Part shown: positions 1 through 12,672 of the stretch, piece by piece
How positions within the stretch are numbered: position 1 is the first letter of the stretch
Layout: each line of letters opens with the position of its first letter
Assembly: GCF_032452875.1 (NCBI RefSeq)
Contig: NC_083885.1
Span: 37,675,925-37,739,924, forward strand
Source of the DNA: Bos javanicus
Taxonomy: Eukaryota; Chordata; Mammalia; Artiodactyla; Bovidae
Direction of reading: 5' to 3'
DNA length: 64,000 nucleotides
The notes under the pieces: generated by a model
Told to the model about the DNA's origin: nothing
The model's database searches: none
Seen by the model: only the letters and a program-made list of their open reading frames with translations
Program-made: the position numbers and the translations under genes

Positions 1-2015
1 CGTGAAAAGAGACAGTAGCCTTAACTGACTGCCTCACATATCTTATATTTGCAAATTTTGCAGAACTGTACGAATCTTTGTCATGATCCCTTCCAGTGCT
101 TCACAGTTAATCTTCCTCTGGGGTAGGATAGTTACTGAGGGCTTGAATATCATCACTTAGACCCCATGTTCTGGTGGGATTCTCAAAATACAATTTAAAA
201 GTGAAAGTTCAAAATCACCAAGATTTCTTGTTTCTCCTTCTTGCTACACAGAATTTTTTAATCCAGTGTGCACACTGCCATTTCACAGTTGAGTATATGG
301 CATCAAGGGTGACAAATCAGGCAGCTGCAATCAGAATTACAGGTATCGTGGGACTAATTCCATTCCTTGCCCTGATTTCAATGTGTTTCCCATATGATAT
401 GACGGAAGAGGACTGCGTTTTGTTTTTAAAAATAATTCATAGTCCAGCCACAGAAGGCTAGTGTCCAAGTGGATCCCAGGTCTGCCTCTTTCAGCTAGAC
501 CTCAGTCCCTCTCAGCTTCTCTGTTTGCAAATGTTTCTGCCAAAGAGGAGCTGTGAGAAAGGAAAGGAGGAACTTGTGGGCTTTAAGGGTCTGTTCTTGT
601 AGCTGGAGGGTACAGAGGTTGGGACTGCATGGAGTGGAGAAAGGATATCTGGTTAGGTGTTGAATTTATATCAGAATAAGTGTATCCTTTCAATAAAGTA
701 CCACTTGGAACAGAATGTTACCAAATCCTTGCCTTTTACCAAGAGCAAACTGGCCACTTGTTATTCTGCAGTTTGATGGCTGTTGAATTACTTAGGACTG
801 AGCCAGAGGCTGGCGGGCTGTATGCAGAGTGCTGTGTAATTGTGTAGTTTTCTGTGGTCCATCTTTGGAACAAGATCTCATAAAAATCACTTTTCATGGC
901 TAATGAACTGAGAATCTGGGAATGAGATCCAGAGCCAATTCTTGGATTAAATCTTCTGAGCCTCAAACAAGTCTGCTTAGGAATTTGGGGGAGGGGAGAG
1001 CCCATGCCCTCTAATGAAGGAAGATAAGCTCTGACCTTCCTCACTGAGCCTGGAGACCTGCTTGAAGAGGGTACCAACGACCAGTCAAGGCGGATCATGA
1101 ATATCAAAAGGCTTGTTTGAGCATCAGTAACACGTTGAGTGTGGCTTCCCCCTCTGTTTGTTTTCCATGTGATTTCTAAGAAGTGCTTTCTCATTTTAAA
1201 ACATATTTCAAGTAAGAAGCACTTGCATTCACATGCTGATCAGTAACCAAATGGTGGAGGTCTCTAGAGAACAGCAACGGAGGGTGGGGAAGGTAGGGTG
1301 GGGTTGGGGGGATCGGGAAACCTCTGACACAAAGAAACAAAGTAAAGTGGGAACTGGTGGTCTCTGGTAAAGGTGGGTGGTCTATTGAGAAGGGCATTTC
1401 AAGGCGGATTCCATCCCATGATGCACACGAGTAGATAAATAAATATGTATCTGCTTTCCCTTTATTCCACACTAAAGATGATGACTGCAGGTGTTTTAGG
1501 CCCCCTGAGGAGGAAGACACAGAGCTTGAGCCCAGGTACAACTGCATTAAAAATATTTCCAATAGGTCCCAACTAGATCTCCTTGTCTTTCATCTGGTTT
1601 TCTTTCTGGTATTGCAAATTTCCTTTCCCTCCTTCTATTTTTCTGCTGGCCTGTGGTGCTTGCACTCATTTCCAACGAAGGACATGAACATTCTTTCATA
1701 TGGCAAGGTGAAAATAATTTTATTTTCATCACTTCCCTCACCTCCCCCCACCCCAAGCTTGTGATGGATTTACTTGAAAAAAAATAATGACGGGGCTTCA
1801 CAAACTGGCCTGACAGTTGTGATGCGGAGAGCGAGCCGGCTGGGTAGGGACGGTGAGGCATCTCTGTACCTATTATGGCAAAAATCGATAATGCTTTCTG
1901 TAAATTGCTCCTCCCAAAGGAGCCGAACAAATGCAGGAGACAGGGGAAGCCATCATTCTGTGTGAAGGCTCCGCACACTTGGACCAGTGCAATTATGAGC
2001 AGGAGGGCGGTTTGG
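1..2015. other. Unique sequence, no gene recognised
   Basis: I recognise no interspersed repeat, RNA gene or convincing exon here. Open frames occur on both strands (the longest is 152 codons on the minus strand at 736-1194), but they overlap one another and none resembles a known protein. A C-rich/G-rich stretch lies around 1260-1320 and a CT-rich stretch around 1735-1755. Most likely intergenic or intronic DNA. Confidence 0.5.
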
Positions 2016-2017
2016 TC

Positions 2018-2032
2018 TGTGTGTGTGTGTGT
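2018..2032. repeat. Short (TG)n microsatellite
   Basis: About seven uninterrupted TG units, too short to be strongly polymorphic. Confidence 0.8.
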
Positions 2033-2676
2033 TCAGAGTAAGAATTCTGGGGGTGGGGGGAACTTATTCATCATAAAAATTTAATTGCTTCTTCTCTCAG
2101 AAAGGTGCATCCTTCTATCTGCCCTTTCAGTGTGGGAGAGACCAGAGTTACCCCTTTGGAAGTGGCAGTGGACGGGTTAAGAGAGTAGCCAGCCTATTTG
2201 ATTGTTGATTTCCTGGCTGAGGACTTATTGTTCTGATGCTTTTCTGGAAACTCTCTTGTAAGGACTTTGGGAATTCCACACTGAATCTATGACAGTAAAC
2301 TAGCTTGTATGTGTGGGCTGTTTTAAAATTTCCTTCACTTTACAAATCTCTATCTTAGTGATCTTTGAAAAGACAATATATTACAAGTTTCTATTTTTTC
2401 TGTAAGATTATGACTCCTGGTCTTTCCACCCCACCCTACTCCTGGATTGCAAAAGGCGATTGGAATCATTTCCATAATGATGGCTCTTGTGGGTCACTGC
2501 TATAATAACTTTATTTCCTGGCAAGGGGAACCTAAAAATTAATTAGACATGCCATGAGGCAGTGATATTAAAAGTAACAAAAGATGTCATAAAATAATTT
2601 TTCAACTGATGTGTTTGGCTTGGGGAAGTGGTGTACCTAGAATGCAAGGATTGTTGTTTAAATAACTCACATTGAG
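2033..2676. other. Unique AT-rich stretch
   Basis: No repeat or gene recognised. It includes a homeodomain-like AATTAATTAG cluster near 2537-2547, which is compatible with regulatory DNA but not evidence of function. Confidence 0.4.
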
Positions 2677-2908
2677 AGGAAACATGCTCTGTTGGAAAGA
2701 CCACTAAATTCAGAGCCCAGAGGTCCTAGGTATAAAGAACAGCTATGCTACTTACTAATTTGACCCATAGCATTTCAGCCCTGGTGTCTTCAGCTGTAAA
2801 ATGGGGACGGTGACACCTACTTATGCTCTGTCACACACTGTGAGAAAGTTGTGTGAAAATCCCTTGCTAACATGAAAGTCATGAGGATGTACATTATTAT
2901 TAGCTTGA
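2677..2908 (+). mobile_element. MIR SINE
   Basis: Diverged MIR in sense orientation. The recognisable order is a tRNA-like head, a core with 'ctgtaaaatgggga' near 2797, and a tail ending in 'attattattagc'. MIRs are ancient mammalian SINEs formerly mobilised by L2. This is a fixed relic with no coding capacity. Confidence 0.75.
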
Positions 2909-3172
2909 AGACGATAAGCAAGCTTAGGCCTGGGTGTACTTGAATGAAAAGGCCAAGCGGGTCTGTCCATGGTTATACAGTGCCAGTGTACTTGATCTCA
3001 TTTGATTTTGGATCCTATTTGTTAAAGTCAGCTTTCTACAGAAGACGAGACGATAAGACACCTAGGTTTCAACCCCCGTTGGAATTGACAATGTACATGA
3101 GGGGAGAATAAAACTGTGGAGATTTGAGTCATTGGAAGTTTATCTGACAAAAGATCTGATGAGACTTCATTT
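2909..3172. other. Short unique spacer
   Basis: Nothing recognised between the MIR and the L1 tail. Confidence 0.4.
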
Positions 3173-3187
3173 CCCATGGCATCCATT

Positions 3188-3321
3188 GTTTTTTTTTTTT
3201 TTTTAATTTTATTTTATTTTTAAACTTTACAATATTGTATTAGTTTTTGCCAAATATCGAAATGAATCCGCCACAGGTATACCCTCGTTCCCCATCCTGA
3301 ACCCTCCTCCCTCCTCCCTCC
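3188..3321 (-). mobile_element. Ruminant L1 3' tail, 5'-truncated, antisense
   Basis: It begins on the plus strand with a poly-T run (the poly-A tail of a minus-strand insertion) and then matches the end of the ruminant L1 3'UTR. The same sequence appears in sense orientation at 38060-38160 of this window. A 15-bp direct repeat (CCCATGGCATCCATT) flanks it at 3173-3187 and 3322-3336, a clean target-site duplication. Only about 134 bp of the element was inserted. Confidence 0.93.
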
Positions 3322-3336
3322 CCCATGGCATCCATT

Positions 3337-4590
3337 TTAAGTGAAGCAGGTAAATTGGGGGTTGACACTCTATCCTTAAGTAAGAGGTAGCTGTAATTCT
3401 GGCAGGAAGAGAGACTGCAGAGAAACAAAAGGCAGGATTTGAAGGCAAAGGAAGATTCTGAAAAAGAGAGACCTGAATTTTATTTGAGGAGGTGAGACTG
3501 GCAGAGTTTTCTATGGTTTTATCAAATTGTTTTGTTTAAATTAGTGATAAGAGGTCTAAGAAGCTGGTGTGTGAGAGGAGGCCGTGGACGTCCTCAAGTA
3601 AGACGGTAAGCAGGAAAGGGCAGGTGGTGAGACAAGGAGGGGAAAGGAAGCTATGCAGTCTAAAGTTTTAGAAATAAGGGAAGTAGACACATTGGAAACA
3701 TCCAAAATAATCACTAGCATCATGAACCAAGGAAATAACCCAATAATGGCTGAAAACGTATTTCAGTTGATGAAGCAGTTGGGAATAGAAAGTCAGCACA
3801 TGTGTTGAAATGAGTTAGGCAGACACCTTCATGCAATAAAGAGTTTGAATGCACAGGAAGAAGATGGGGTCCTCTAGAGGGTACTTGAATGGATGGACAC
3901 TTGGGGACATGATATGAGAAACAGAGTCACAAACACCCTGGGAAAAAGTGAAGCTTGTGAAATCTTCTCAGGTTGGTAGAACTCAAGATCTAGCCCAAAG
4001 CTAGGACATGAGCTGAGAGCTAGGCACCACCTAACCCATCACAGCATAGCCGTGAAGACATATCCTTTCAAAGGACACATTGTCTGATGTCTGCCCCCTG
4101 CTGGAAGCAGCTGCCTTGACTCTCAAAGGTAAGGGAGAGAGAAAAAAAAATTTTTTTGACCTATTAAAGTCAATAATGCCAGGATCCTGATGGATCCAAG
4201 TGCATCTGAATAGCATATTAAAAATAACCAAAATTGTCTTTTAAAACCTACTGATGTGGGTCATCCAAGCAGCATGCTCCTAGCTGTTAATAATTAATAC
4301 TGGGCATCCTGGGGGGGAATCACTGTGATAATTGTAGCCGATGAGCACGAGTCTGGCAGCCCAGTGTGCTGAGGGTCGGAAAAGGGCAGCGGGGGAAGGA
4401 ATCATACATCAAGGGGTGCCAGCGGCCAGGTATTAGTGGTCTGCTTCCTTTGGCTGTACTTATTCTTCTGATGGGAAAGCCTTCTAAACAAGGTTGTGAA
4501 TTGGTTTTCATGCTCGCATTGACAGATTGGGAAAGCAGTTTGTTCTACCAAATTTAACAATGATATATCATTATCACAACTTTGGGGGAA
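3337..4590. other. Unique sequence, nothing recognised
   Basis: No repeat or gene identified. Mixed base composition with purine-rich patches around 3400-3660. An ATTAATAATTAATACT motif lies near 4286. Confidence 0.45.
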
Positions 4591-5340
4591 ATCTATAAAA
4601 TCAATAAGTTTGTAGCCTGAACAGGATTTGTATCGCTTGCTTGCTGTGCTGGTGTCAAAGCGTGAGCATATGGATTGAGTCACAGCCTGAGATCAATGGA
4701 ATTTGTGGACAGTGAGCTCAATAACAAGCCCTTCTGAAAAGAAATAGATGTAAAAAGCAAATTTACTAGAGTATAAAAAAAAAAACTAATATCTTTTCCG
4801 CGCCTGGCTGTAAAGTGCTGTTTGGCTGCCTTTGGCTGTGGGTACTTTGAAAGCTGTCTAGGGTATGTGCTTGCAATGCTGAATGCTCCTGCGCTAGCCT
4901 CATGCATTGCATGTACAGTTGGGTGCTTCTGTTTGCAGGGTTTGTACTAGGAAACTCGCCAAGAATAGGAGGAGGGGGAAAAATAGCCCTTTATATTGTA
5001 AACTGAATAAAGAATAAAAACAGTCAGTGTGTCTGCTGGGGAAAGACCACGGTGGCTTTATTTACTTTGTGCTGGTAGGACTTGCTAATGGAGAAAAATA
5101 AAAAGGCATAATTAAATAGTTTAATGAATTCGCAGCTCTTTTGTTTGAGTGGGACGGGAATGCATGTTCCAGAGAGGCCTCACAAAGAGCTTGGCTGGCA
5201 GTGAGTTAAAAGTAGGAAATCAGTTCTTTGAAGGCATTTTTATACTTCATTATCCCAGCATGTAAAATGACTTGCACTAAACGATTGAGGATTTTATTTT
5301 TCACTCTCTCTCTTTCTCTCTTTTTTCCTAAACAAAAGAG
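4590..5340. promoter_or_regulatory. Candidate conserved non-coding element
   Basis: Repeat-free and AT-rich but not low-complexity. It carries homeodomain-like cores (for example GGCATAATTAAATAG near 5105) and TTTATT/AATAAA clusters, and ends in a CT-rich tract (5305-5330). No open frame resembles a protein. The texture is typical of enhancers near developmental genes. That is inference from sequence character only, with no conservation data. Confidence 0.25.
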
Positions 5341-7984
5341 AGCATGGGGTGGCTGGTGTCTAATTCCCCTCTGGGTCCTGGAGCTAGGAGATCAGCCAGG
5401 CTGATCACCAGGCTGGTGGGCAAGTCCCTGCCCAGGAGCGTAGTCGAGGGCTCTGAACCACCATGGAGCCCAGGGAGCCTGTGCAGGCGCCCTGTGAGTG
5501 GGCATCAGTGGCCCCTACTCTCCCCCTCATGGGGGAAAGCTCCTGCCTATTGCCCGGCTGTGACTGGGGGCGGTCCTTTATGTTGTGTTTTTTTTCTTAG
5601 GAGCCAGGATCACTTCTTCTTCCCTCTTAGGGTGAAAACAAAGGGAAAGAACTCCTGGGGAAATTAAGTGAAGTTGGAGGAATGCTGTTTCTGATTCTCA
5701 GTCCTGACCTGGTTTCCTTCTCTTCTACCAGAAGGATGTGCTCAGGAGGCCAGGGCCTTCGGGGAAGCCAGCTGGCGACCAGCACCCAGCTGTTCCCCAT
5801 TGGCCATAGGGTTCTCACGCTCAAATTGGGCAGCTGGGCACTGAGAGGCTGGTGAGAAGTAGGCGTGTTTCCAACCCTCAAGAGGCAAACAGGGCTTGTG
5901 CTACCTACCCAAGCAGGTCGAAGACACTGCCCAAGAAAGTTCATTTCATACTGCAAATTGCACAGGGGGTGGCAGAGCACAGGAGCTTTCAGGGGTCTGG
6001 GTTTGAGGTTGTGAGACATCTTGATGACCCACTGAAGAGATGGCCCAAAGGAGGGCCGCCTCCGACCCTTGAGGGAGTGGGGCAGCCCGGACTTTCGACC
6101 ACGAGGCATGGTGTGATGGCTGAGGAGCCACCATGAGTCGTCTTTCACAGGGTGAGCTGTGGGTTTTCTAGAACCAACACCGACTGCTCTTCATCCCGCC
6201 CATGAGGCTTGTGTATATAGAGAGTAAGCAGGATGACTGTTTTTTCAATAAGTCTTGTATTGTAAGTGCTCAGCAGGTTCCTGCCGTCTCTCAGCTCCCC
6301 ACCTCTCCTTTTCTGACTGTTTGAGCGCAGAGTTTCCCAGAGGGTGTGGCCAAGGCTGGTCCACAAGGGATGTCCCTGCCACGTGGCAGCTGCCCGAGCG
6401 CCCCTCTATAGATTTGTTGTTATTTCTTCCTTCCAGCCAGACTGAGGGCTCTCTGCCGAGCCTCCTGTGGCAGCGCTGTGAAGGCGGTAGAAAAACAGCC
6501 CAGCTGAGGTGGTTCTAGGTGACACGCCTAATCCATCTTTGGAGGAGAAAGGCCCTCTTGGGTCTGAAAATAATCACTGCTTCTTTCTGTCAGCCTTTTA
6601 TTTTCTCCCTCTCCTCTCTCTCTCTCTTTCTGCTGTACTCATATGTTAGCCTTGCTTCCAGATTCAGGACCCAGTCTTTTCCCAGCCCAGCGGGATGCCC
6701 CAGAAACCCCTCAGCAACATGACTCTGCACCCTCTACGTCAGAAGGCTGGTTCCTGGTGGCCTTTTTGCTCTGTCACCTTGCACACGTGAGTCAGCTGAA
6801 TTTCCATTCCATCCTCTGCCAGGTTTGGAGATTTGTGCTTACAAAGCCTCTCTATGCCTTTAAAAGGACTCACATTTGATTATAAACAACACTTGCTGTT
6901 TGTTTCCTGTTAAATTTTACCTCATAAACAAATATTACTATGTGAACCTCAGCCAGTAATTGTTAAATCCCGACTTTTTTTTTTTTTTCCCTCATACCTA
7001 TAATGCATCGATTGTAAACCTAAGATTTAAACTTTAAAGGATGGTTTTCCTTCCTCCATCTCTCTGGTGAGCTGAAGGTGGGGGTGTTTGAAGTAGTTGG
7101 CCCCATCTACATTAAAAAACACCATTTGGAGGGTGGATCTCCCAGGATTGAATATAGTTAAACACTCTGGTTAAACAAACAAACCCAAAAGGGCCAAGCT
7201 CTGAGTTCTCTTGCCCTTTTTGAATCAGGTACTGAGAAACGTGACAGAAATTATTTTCACAATTAGCCTTAACTTTTGAATTACAGCATTTCTTTCGGTA
7301 TAATGACCAGGCTGTGTGGTAATTTACAGCCAGTCCCCGGCCTTGCTGAGTAGCAGGGAAATGCTGTGAAAGTGACTGTTAATATTGATCAATGAGGGCT
7401 AGAGAGAGCTGCAGACCCTCAGCACTGCCACTTAAAGTGGGCAGGAAACCCAAATTGACCAGTAATAAAGTGTTTGAGGTTGTACGAGGCGGCTCCTGGG
7501 GAAACTGCTGCTCCGAGAGGAGGCTGGAGGAGAGAAGCTGTCAATTACTCTTGTTTGATGCCCAGTTACTGAGCAGGACGGAGCAGGCTGGGGCCTGTGA
7601 CTGCCAGAGGATGGGAGGCAGACCCGGCCTGAATCTCTCTGGAAAACCATCTTTGTCTGGGTAGGAAGGGAGACACAGGGGCTCTCTTTACATTCCTTAT
7701 GGGTCCTGAGGCCTGGAACTCACTGCCGTCTTCACCCACTTCACTGCCGTTCTTTTAATTTTAGGGCAGGAAGTAAAATGTGAGCTGATGGCAATCTTTC
7801 CCCTACTTCTGTGCTGGACACTAGTGGGTGATGGGGCTTTGGTTTTGGTAATTGTTGCAGTTTTGTGGGTGGAAGACCAGAAGTCTAAAAAGACAAGATT
7901 CGGGAATGAAAATCAGTTTCTGTTAAGGACTTTGGGCTTAAGTCTCATTTAAGGTGATGTTGTTGTCATTACCATTTTCAGTTA
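5341..7984. other. Unique, partly GC-richer stretch
   Basis: 5340-6480 is noticeably GC-richer than its surroundings, but I did not see CpG-island density. Overlapping frames on both strands (173 codons minus at 5627-6148, 107 codons plus at 5344-5667) look like composition effects. CT-rich tracts lie at about 6605-6635 and a poly-T run at about 6975-6990. No repeat recognised. Confidence 0.4.
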
Positions 7985-8085
7985 ATTAATAATAATAGTA
8001 GGCAAGATGATGCTCTGATTTCAGTGCTTATTGTATTAACTCATTCAACACAGAAAGCAACCCCAGGGAGTGAGATGCTATTGTT
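7985..8085 (-). mobile_element. Possible MIR fragment
   Basis: The segment 'tattaactcattcaacac...gatgctattgtt' resembles the antisense 3' half of MIR. It is short and diverged, so the assignment is tentative. Confidence 0.35.
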
Positions 8086-8544
8086 TTGCCAAGGGAATAT
8101 GCAACAGGTATATGATAGTAGTTTTGATAGGAATTCTACTACTTAGAAGAGATGAATTAGAACATTCTTGGGACGAGACCATGATCCAGATGAACAATTG
8201 ACCCAGTAATTGTTCCCGGAATAACAGATTTCCTTTAATGAACCTGTGATATGCAGCATCATCTGGGGTTTGTGTTGTTAACATTACAATTCAATGGGGT
8301 TTTGTTGCTTTAAATCAGCTGTATATACTCAGTTGAGAGGTGAGTGATTTAGTTTAAAGCTAAAATTGAGTAATCAACCAAAAATAGATGATTGTAATCA
8401 ATTTAGTTAGATTAAAAGATCAAAAAGTATTGATAAAACGGAGATTGCAATTACTTATACAGTCATTCTACTTTTTCTGTCTGACCTGATGCCACTCAAG
8501 AGTCCTTTGTTAGGTTACAGATTGCGTGTAAAACCATTTAGGAA
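8086..8544. other. Unique AT-rich spacer
   Basis: Nothing recognised. Confidence 0.4.
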
Positions 8545-9280
8545 CTCTTCCAGTACAAGTAAATACTTATAAAAAATGATGAAATATTTCAAGTGTACAG
8601 ATAAAAGTATACAGACTAATACCTTTTTCAGCCACCCAGGTTTGTCGAATCTGAACATTTTGTTACATTTGTTCTGGCCACTTTTTCCAACCTATGAAGC
8701 GTTTCAAGTCCATGTGAACCCTTTTGTGTGTACCATTCCTTGATCTTGGGTTCCCTCGTGGTTCAGCTGGTGAAGAATCCACCTGCAGTGCGGGAAACCT
8801 GGGTTCAATCCCTGGGTTGGGAAGATCCTCTGGAGAAGGGAAAGGCTACCCACTCCAGTATTCTGGCCTGGAGAATTCCATGGACCGTATAGTCCATGGG
8901 ATAGTAAAGAGTCAGACACAACTGAGCGACTTTCACTTTCCTTGATCTCATTTCACTCTTCGCTCTTCCTTGCCCCCAGGAATTAACCACTCTCCTGAAT
9001 TTGATATTTTCTTTTTTTGCTCACATGGGTGCCACCAAAAATGGCATATAGTTTTGCTTGTTACTTTACATCAATGTTATCAAACTGTATATGTCTATTT
9101 GCAACTTGCTTTTCCCCCCACTCATTAAATTTTTAAGATTTATTCATGTTGATATGTTTAGCACTTTAACTACTATGGTATATTCCAAAGGCTTCTTTCT
9201 AAGTAAATTCACAGTCATCTCTCCAGAGTATGGATTGGAGATGTTTCCATTTATTCTGAGCAAAGGGGTCAGTCTGGGTA
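8545..9280 (-). mobile_element. Old L1 (L1M/L1ME-type) 3' region, antisense
   Basis: The two parts (8545-8735 and 8949-9280) read as old antisense L1 3'UTR: 'gaaatatttcaagtgtacag', 'aattaaccactctcctgaat', 'gcaacttgcttttcc' and 'gatttattcatgttgatatg' occur in the expected order. A Bov-tA insertion splits them. There is no coding potential. Confidence 0.6.
8747..8937 (+). mobile_element. Bov-tA SINE, full length
   Basis: A tRNA-Glu-like head (B-box-like GGTTCAATCC at 8812-8821) is followed by a BovB-derived body and a 3' end of the 'gagcgactttcactttc' type. It is flanked by an 11-bp duplication, TTCCTTGATCT, at 8736-8746 and 8938-8948. The family is thought to use the BovB reverse transcriptase through the shared 3' end. 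The target is an old antisense L1. Confidence 0.95.
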
Positions 9281-9526
9281 GAGTGGTTATTCTTCTTAAA
9301 TCATGAGGAAAAAGCAAATACTGAGAAAGTTGAGCAGAAAGGGAGTTTTAAAAAATCAATTTGACAACTTCAAATAAGTTAAATTAAAATTAAAAAAAAA
9401 CTGATTAATTCAGTACACAGTGAATTGTATAATAAAGTATATTGACCGCTGAATTAGATTTTTAACTCCCAGTTCAGTCTTACCCAGCCTATTTGGATTA
9501 GAAACGACGTGACTGAACTGAACTGA
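9281..9526. other. AT-rich spacer with a possible minimal BovB tip
   Basis: Mostly AT-rich unique sequence. At 9505-9528 the string 'cgtgactgaactgaactga' resembles the extreme 3' end of BovB but is only about 20 bp long, so it could be chance or a very short truncated insertion. Confidence 0.3.
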
Positions 9527-9645
9527 TAGCTGCTTTACAATGCTGTGTTAGTTTCTGCTGTGCAGGAAAGTGAATCAGCTATATATGTGCCTATATCTCC
9601 TCTTTTTTAAATTTCCTTTCCATTTAGGTCACAATAGAGGACCGA
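9527..9645 (-). mobile_element. L1 3'UTR fragment, antisense
   Basis: It contains 'tttacaatgctgtgttag', 'aagtgaatcagctatatat' and 'ccatttaggtcacaat' in the order of the artiodactyl L1 3'UTR complement. The related sense sequence is at 23340-23405. No TSD is readable. Confidence 0.65.
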
Positions 9646-9648
9646 GTC

Positions 9649-9798
9649 GGAGAAGGCAATGGCAACCCACTCCAGTACTCTTGCCTGGAAAATCCCATGG
9701 ACGGAGGAGCCTGGTAGGCTGCAGTCCATGGGGTCGCTAGGAGTCGGACACAACTGAGGGACTTCACTTTCACTTTTCCCTTTCATGCATTGGAGAAG
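9649..9798 (+). mobile_element. Bov-A2 SINE, partial dimer
   Basis: A complete first monomer ('ggcaatggcaacccactcc' through 'ttcactttcacttt') is followed by only the first bases of a second monomer ('tgcattggagaagg'). Bov-A2 lacks the tRNA head and consists of BovB-derived units. The flanks show no certain TSD. Confidence 0.88.
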
Positions 9799-12672
9799 GA
9801 CAGACTGGAAGTATGAGGAATATGAATCCCCACTAAATGCATCTTTCAACCAACGACTGAGGGGATTTTGTGAGATGGTCGGTTGGAGCTGGCTCATACT
9901 GACCTGCAAAGTTTGATTGTTAAATTTTCTGAAATTTTGTCAGTCAGTTGTTAAACACAGCTGTTACTAAAAATTAAATTATATACACTTGCATTATAAT
10001 TAAGTAAATTATATTAAAAGTAAAGGTAATTTCTATTACTTTCTAATTATTTTACTACATTTTATGTTTTCCTGTACTCTTGTCTTTTGTATTAAGTAAG
10101 TGGCTACTATGGTTCTTTTCTCAGCTCCATGTTCAATGACATTATATTGGTAGCTTTAAATCAGCCATGATGGGAGAATTTACACCATGGAAATTGGCAA
10201 ATGTTACAAATCAGGGATCACTCAACCCCACTCTCACTCCAGCTGGAAAACGTGGTGTTAAAGATTTACCAACACATTACTGAGATGGTAAATAAATACT
10301 CAAGCTCTTTTACCCCTCAGTGGGGACAGCTCTGAGGTGCAGATCTACATGGGCTGAGTTGCCCAGCAAGATTTGGGTTCAGTTTCTCATTGGTAACTTT
10401 CTTGATGACATATGTTTGGCTGCTTTGCTCTGTGTCACTGTTCCACTCATTTCCGAATAATTCTTGAATTACTTTTGAAATAAACTATTTAAAATGAAGC
10501 CCTTGTTTCAAGCTGTGCTTCTGGGACAACCAAAACCAAGACAAACAACAAGAACAATTGCTGTTTCTGATGAGTAGGTCAACAGTTGCCTGTGACCCAG
10601 TGAGCAGTGGCATCCTGGCATGTGGAGGGCATGCTCTGTGGATGACCCACTGGGGGTTAGCACCAACAGAGTTCTTCTTTCCATGAAGTATAGTTGTAAT
10701 TACTTTAAACAATATGTTTGCAAGCTCATTTTATTTTTTAATCTAACATTTTGTCTCTACTGTGGGAGCCCTGTTTAAGTACAATCTCTTATTCATTCTT
10801 TGAATATGAAACAGTATGTTGAACAAATGATTGCTTGTTTGCTCTTCATTAACTGTAAGTTCCAATCTCTCCAAAACATACTACTGTGAAGACAAAGTCA
10901 CTTAAATGCATGTGCCTTTTTTTTAAATTGGAATTCATGTGGTATAAGAGACCAAAGAGCAGAGTTGTCACTTTTTCAGTCTTGAATTGTATGATCTAAA
11001 GTAATACGATTCCTTTTTCTTTGTGACTGCAAGTAGGAGACACATTTGCTTGTGCTCACTTCACATTTTACAGATATTTATCACTTTGTGGCATGATCTT
11101 AATTCTACTGGGTACTTTTCAACTTAGAAGGGAGTGATCAGAATTAGCCAATGAAGATAGAATTGGCTTGTTTGGTAAGGCCACATATTGTTCAGTTTCA
11201 TCTTGCTTTTTTATTTTCCTACTCTTGACTCACTCACTCTGCCTTCTTTCAACTGGGGTCCTTTGAAAACTTACCACAGTGAAGCAGAAAATTTTTAGTG
11301 CATCTTAAACTTGAAGATTGCCTGTCTGTGCTTTTCTCTCCATCTACCTGTGTGTCCACCTTAATGTACTTTTGTTTAGTGATTGGAATGTCCACTCCAA
11401 TGTCTACCCTGAACCTCTCGGGACTCTTAAATCTTCCGAGCTCGTGAAATGATGCAGGTAGGCACAGTCCACCCATCTCCCCATGCTTCTTTATTACTGG
11501 TTTGTTATAGATACTGTTTGTTTCATGGCTCTCTCTGCTATTGCTATTGGAAATTATAGACCTTTTCCCTATAAACTTCCCCCTTCCCCTCCCACATCAA
11601 TTTTTCTGCTTTCTGTTGCCTTCTGAATTTCAGTTCCTATTTGAATCCACAGAACCTAGTTTTTAATATTATTGGCTAATTAATATATATCTTTTAAAAG
11701 AATGACTCTTTTGCTTGCTTAGGTGGGTTGTTATTTTTAATGATTGCTTTAATGGTAGTCGAGGATGTCCTCGTCTAGGGAGGCCCTTTCTTTCTGTCCA
11801 TAATGAGGCATAAGTCATTTGCACTGTCTTGAGATTTATGGAGGGGCAGGGGTGGGGGGAAAGCATCTTTTCAATTTATTACATCTTAAACAAACTGCTC
11901 CCAAAGCAAGATCAGAACAAAACAAAACAAAAGGACAGTAGAGCCTTGTGTGCTGTTTAGTTTGATGTTTACTGAGTTACATAGAGGTTTGCTGACTGCT
12001 CTGGAATTGGTAGGCAAGACTTCACATTTCATCTGAGCTGCTCTTTTGTATTCTGTTCACCCTTAGCTTTTTTTCCTTGTGCGTCACCGTCAGCATCACT
12101 GTCTCCCTCTCCTCTAAAGTTACCCCGTGTAGTCATATCCATGTCATTGGATGGTTATGATAGTTCATTTCACCACATCACGAATTTTTTAGGGGGAAAA
12201 CGATGTGAAAGAGGGGCGTCTTCATTTCATACAGGTAGGCACAGTGACCTCAACACTTAGATGTATGACCTCAGGGACATTTGTAATTTGATAAAAAAAA
12301 AAAAAACAAAAACAACCTTTGTCTCCATGAATTCTGTGCTGTCCCATCTTTTCAGGTCATATCATAGAAAGAATCTCCCACCAATGCAATTGACTTTTCA
12401 CCTGTGCTATTGAAGTGCATTGTGGAGGGGCTGGTACCTGCACAGGTGGGAGAGTTGTGGTTTCTTGGGCATGAATTAAATGCAATTTATATTTCTACTA
12501 TTAAAGATTAAAGAGCAGGTCAATTTTGAGGTGGGTTCAGTACACCTATTGTTACCTATTCTTTTCTCTTGGTTTATCTCTTTGTGAATTCCAGGAGAGA
12601 GAAAGCCCCACCATTCAGCTTAGTTTTGAAACATTGCTGGAGAGACCAAGTTGGTTTTTGTATGTATCCCAT
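9799..12672. other. Long repeat-poor unique stretch
   Basis: About 2.9 kb in which I recognise no transposon. A poly-A run sits near 12292-12306. A small inverted repeat CGAGGA-TG-TCCTCG lies near 11760. Open frames are at most about 80 codons and look random. Probably intronic or intergenic. Confidence 0.45.

Noticed and set aside
736..1978. Consecutive minus-strand frames of 152, 123 and 143 codons
   Set aside because: They overlap, lack family resemblance, and the composition (S/P/L-rich from purine-rich plus-strand DNA) is what chance frames give. No splice logic connects them.
5627..6148. A 173-codon minus-strand frame
   Set aside because: It coincides with opposite-strand frames in GC-richer DNA and shows no domain. 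Most likely a composition artefact.
5341..6480. CpG island or promoter
   Set aside because: The stretch is GC-richer than its surroundings, but CpG dinucleotides are not dense on reading and there is no associated first exon.
8747..8937. A functional tRNA gene (B-box sequence present; also at 29827 and 41233)
   Set aside because: The tRNA-like part is the diverged head of Bov-tA SINEs. It is joined to a BovB tail and flanked by a TSD, and no complete cloverleaf is visible.
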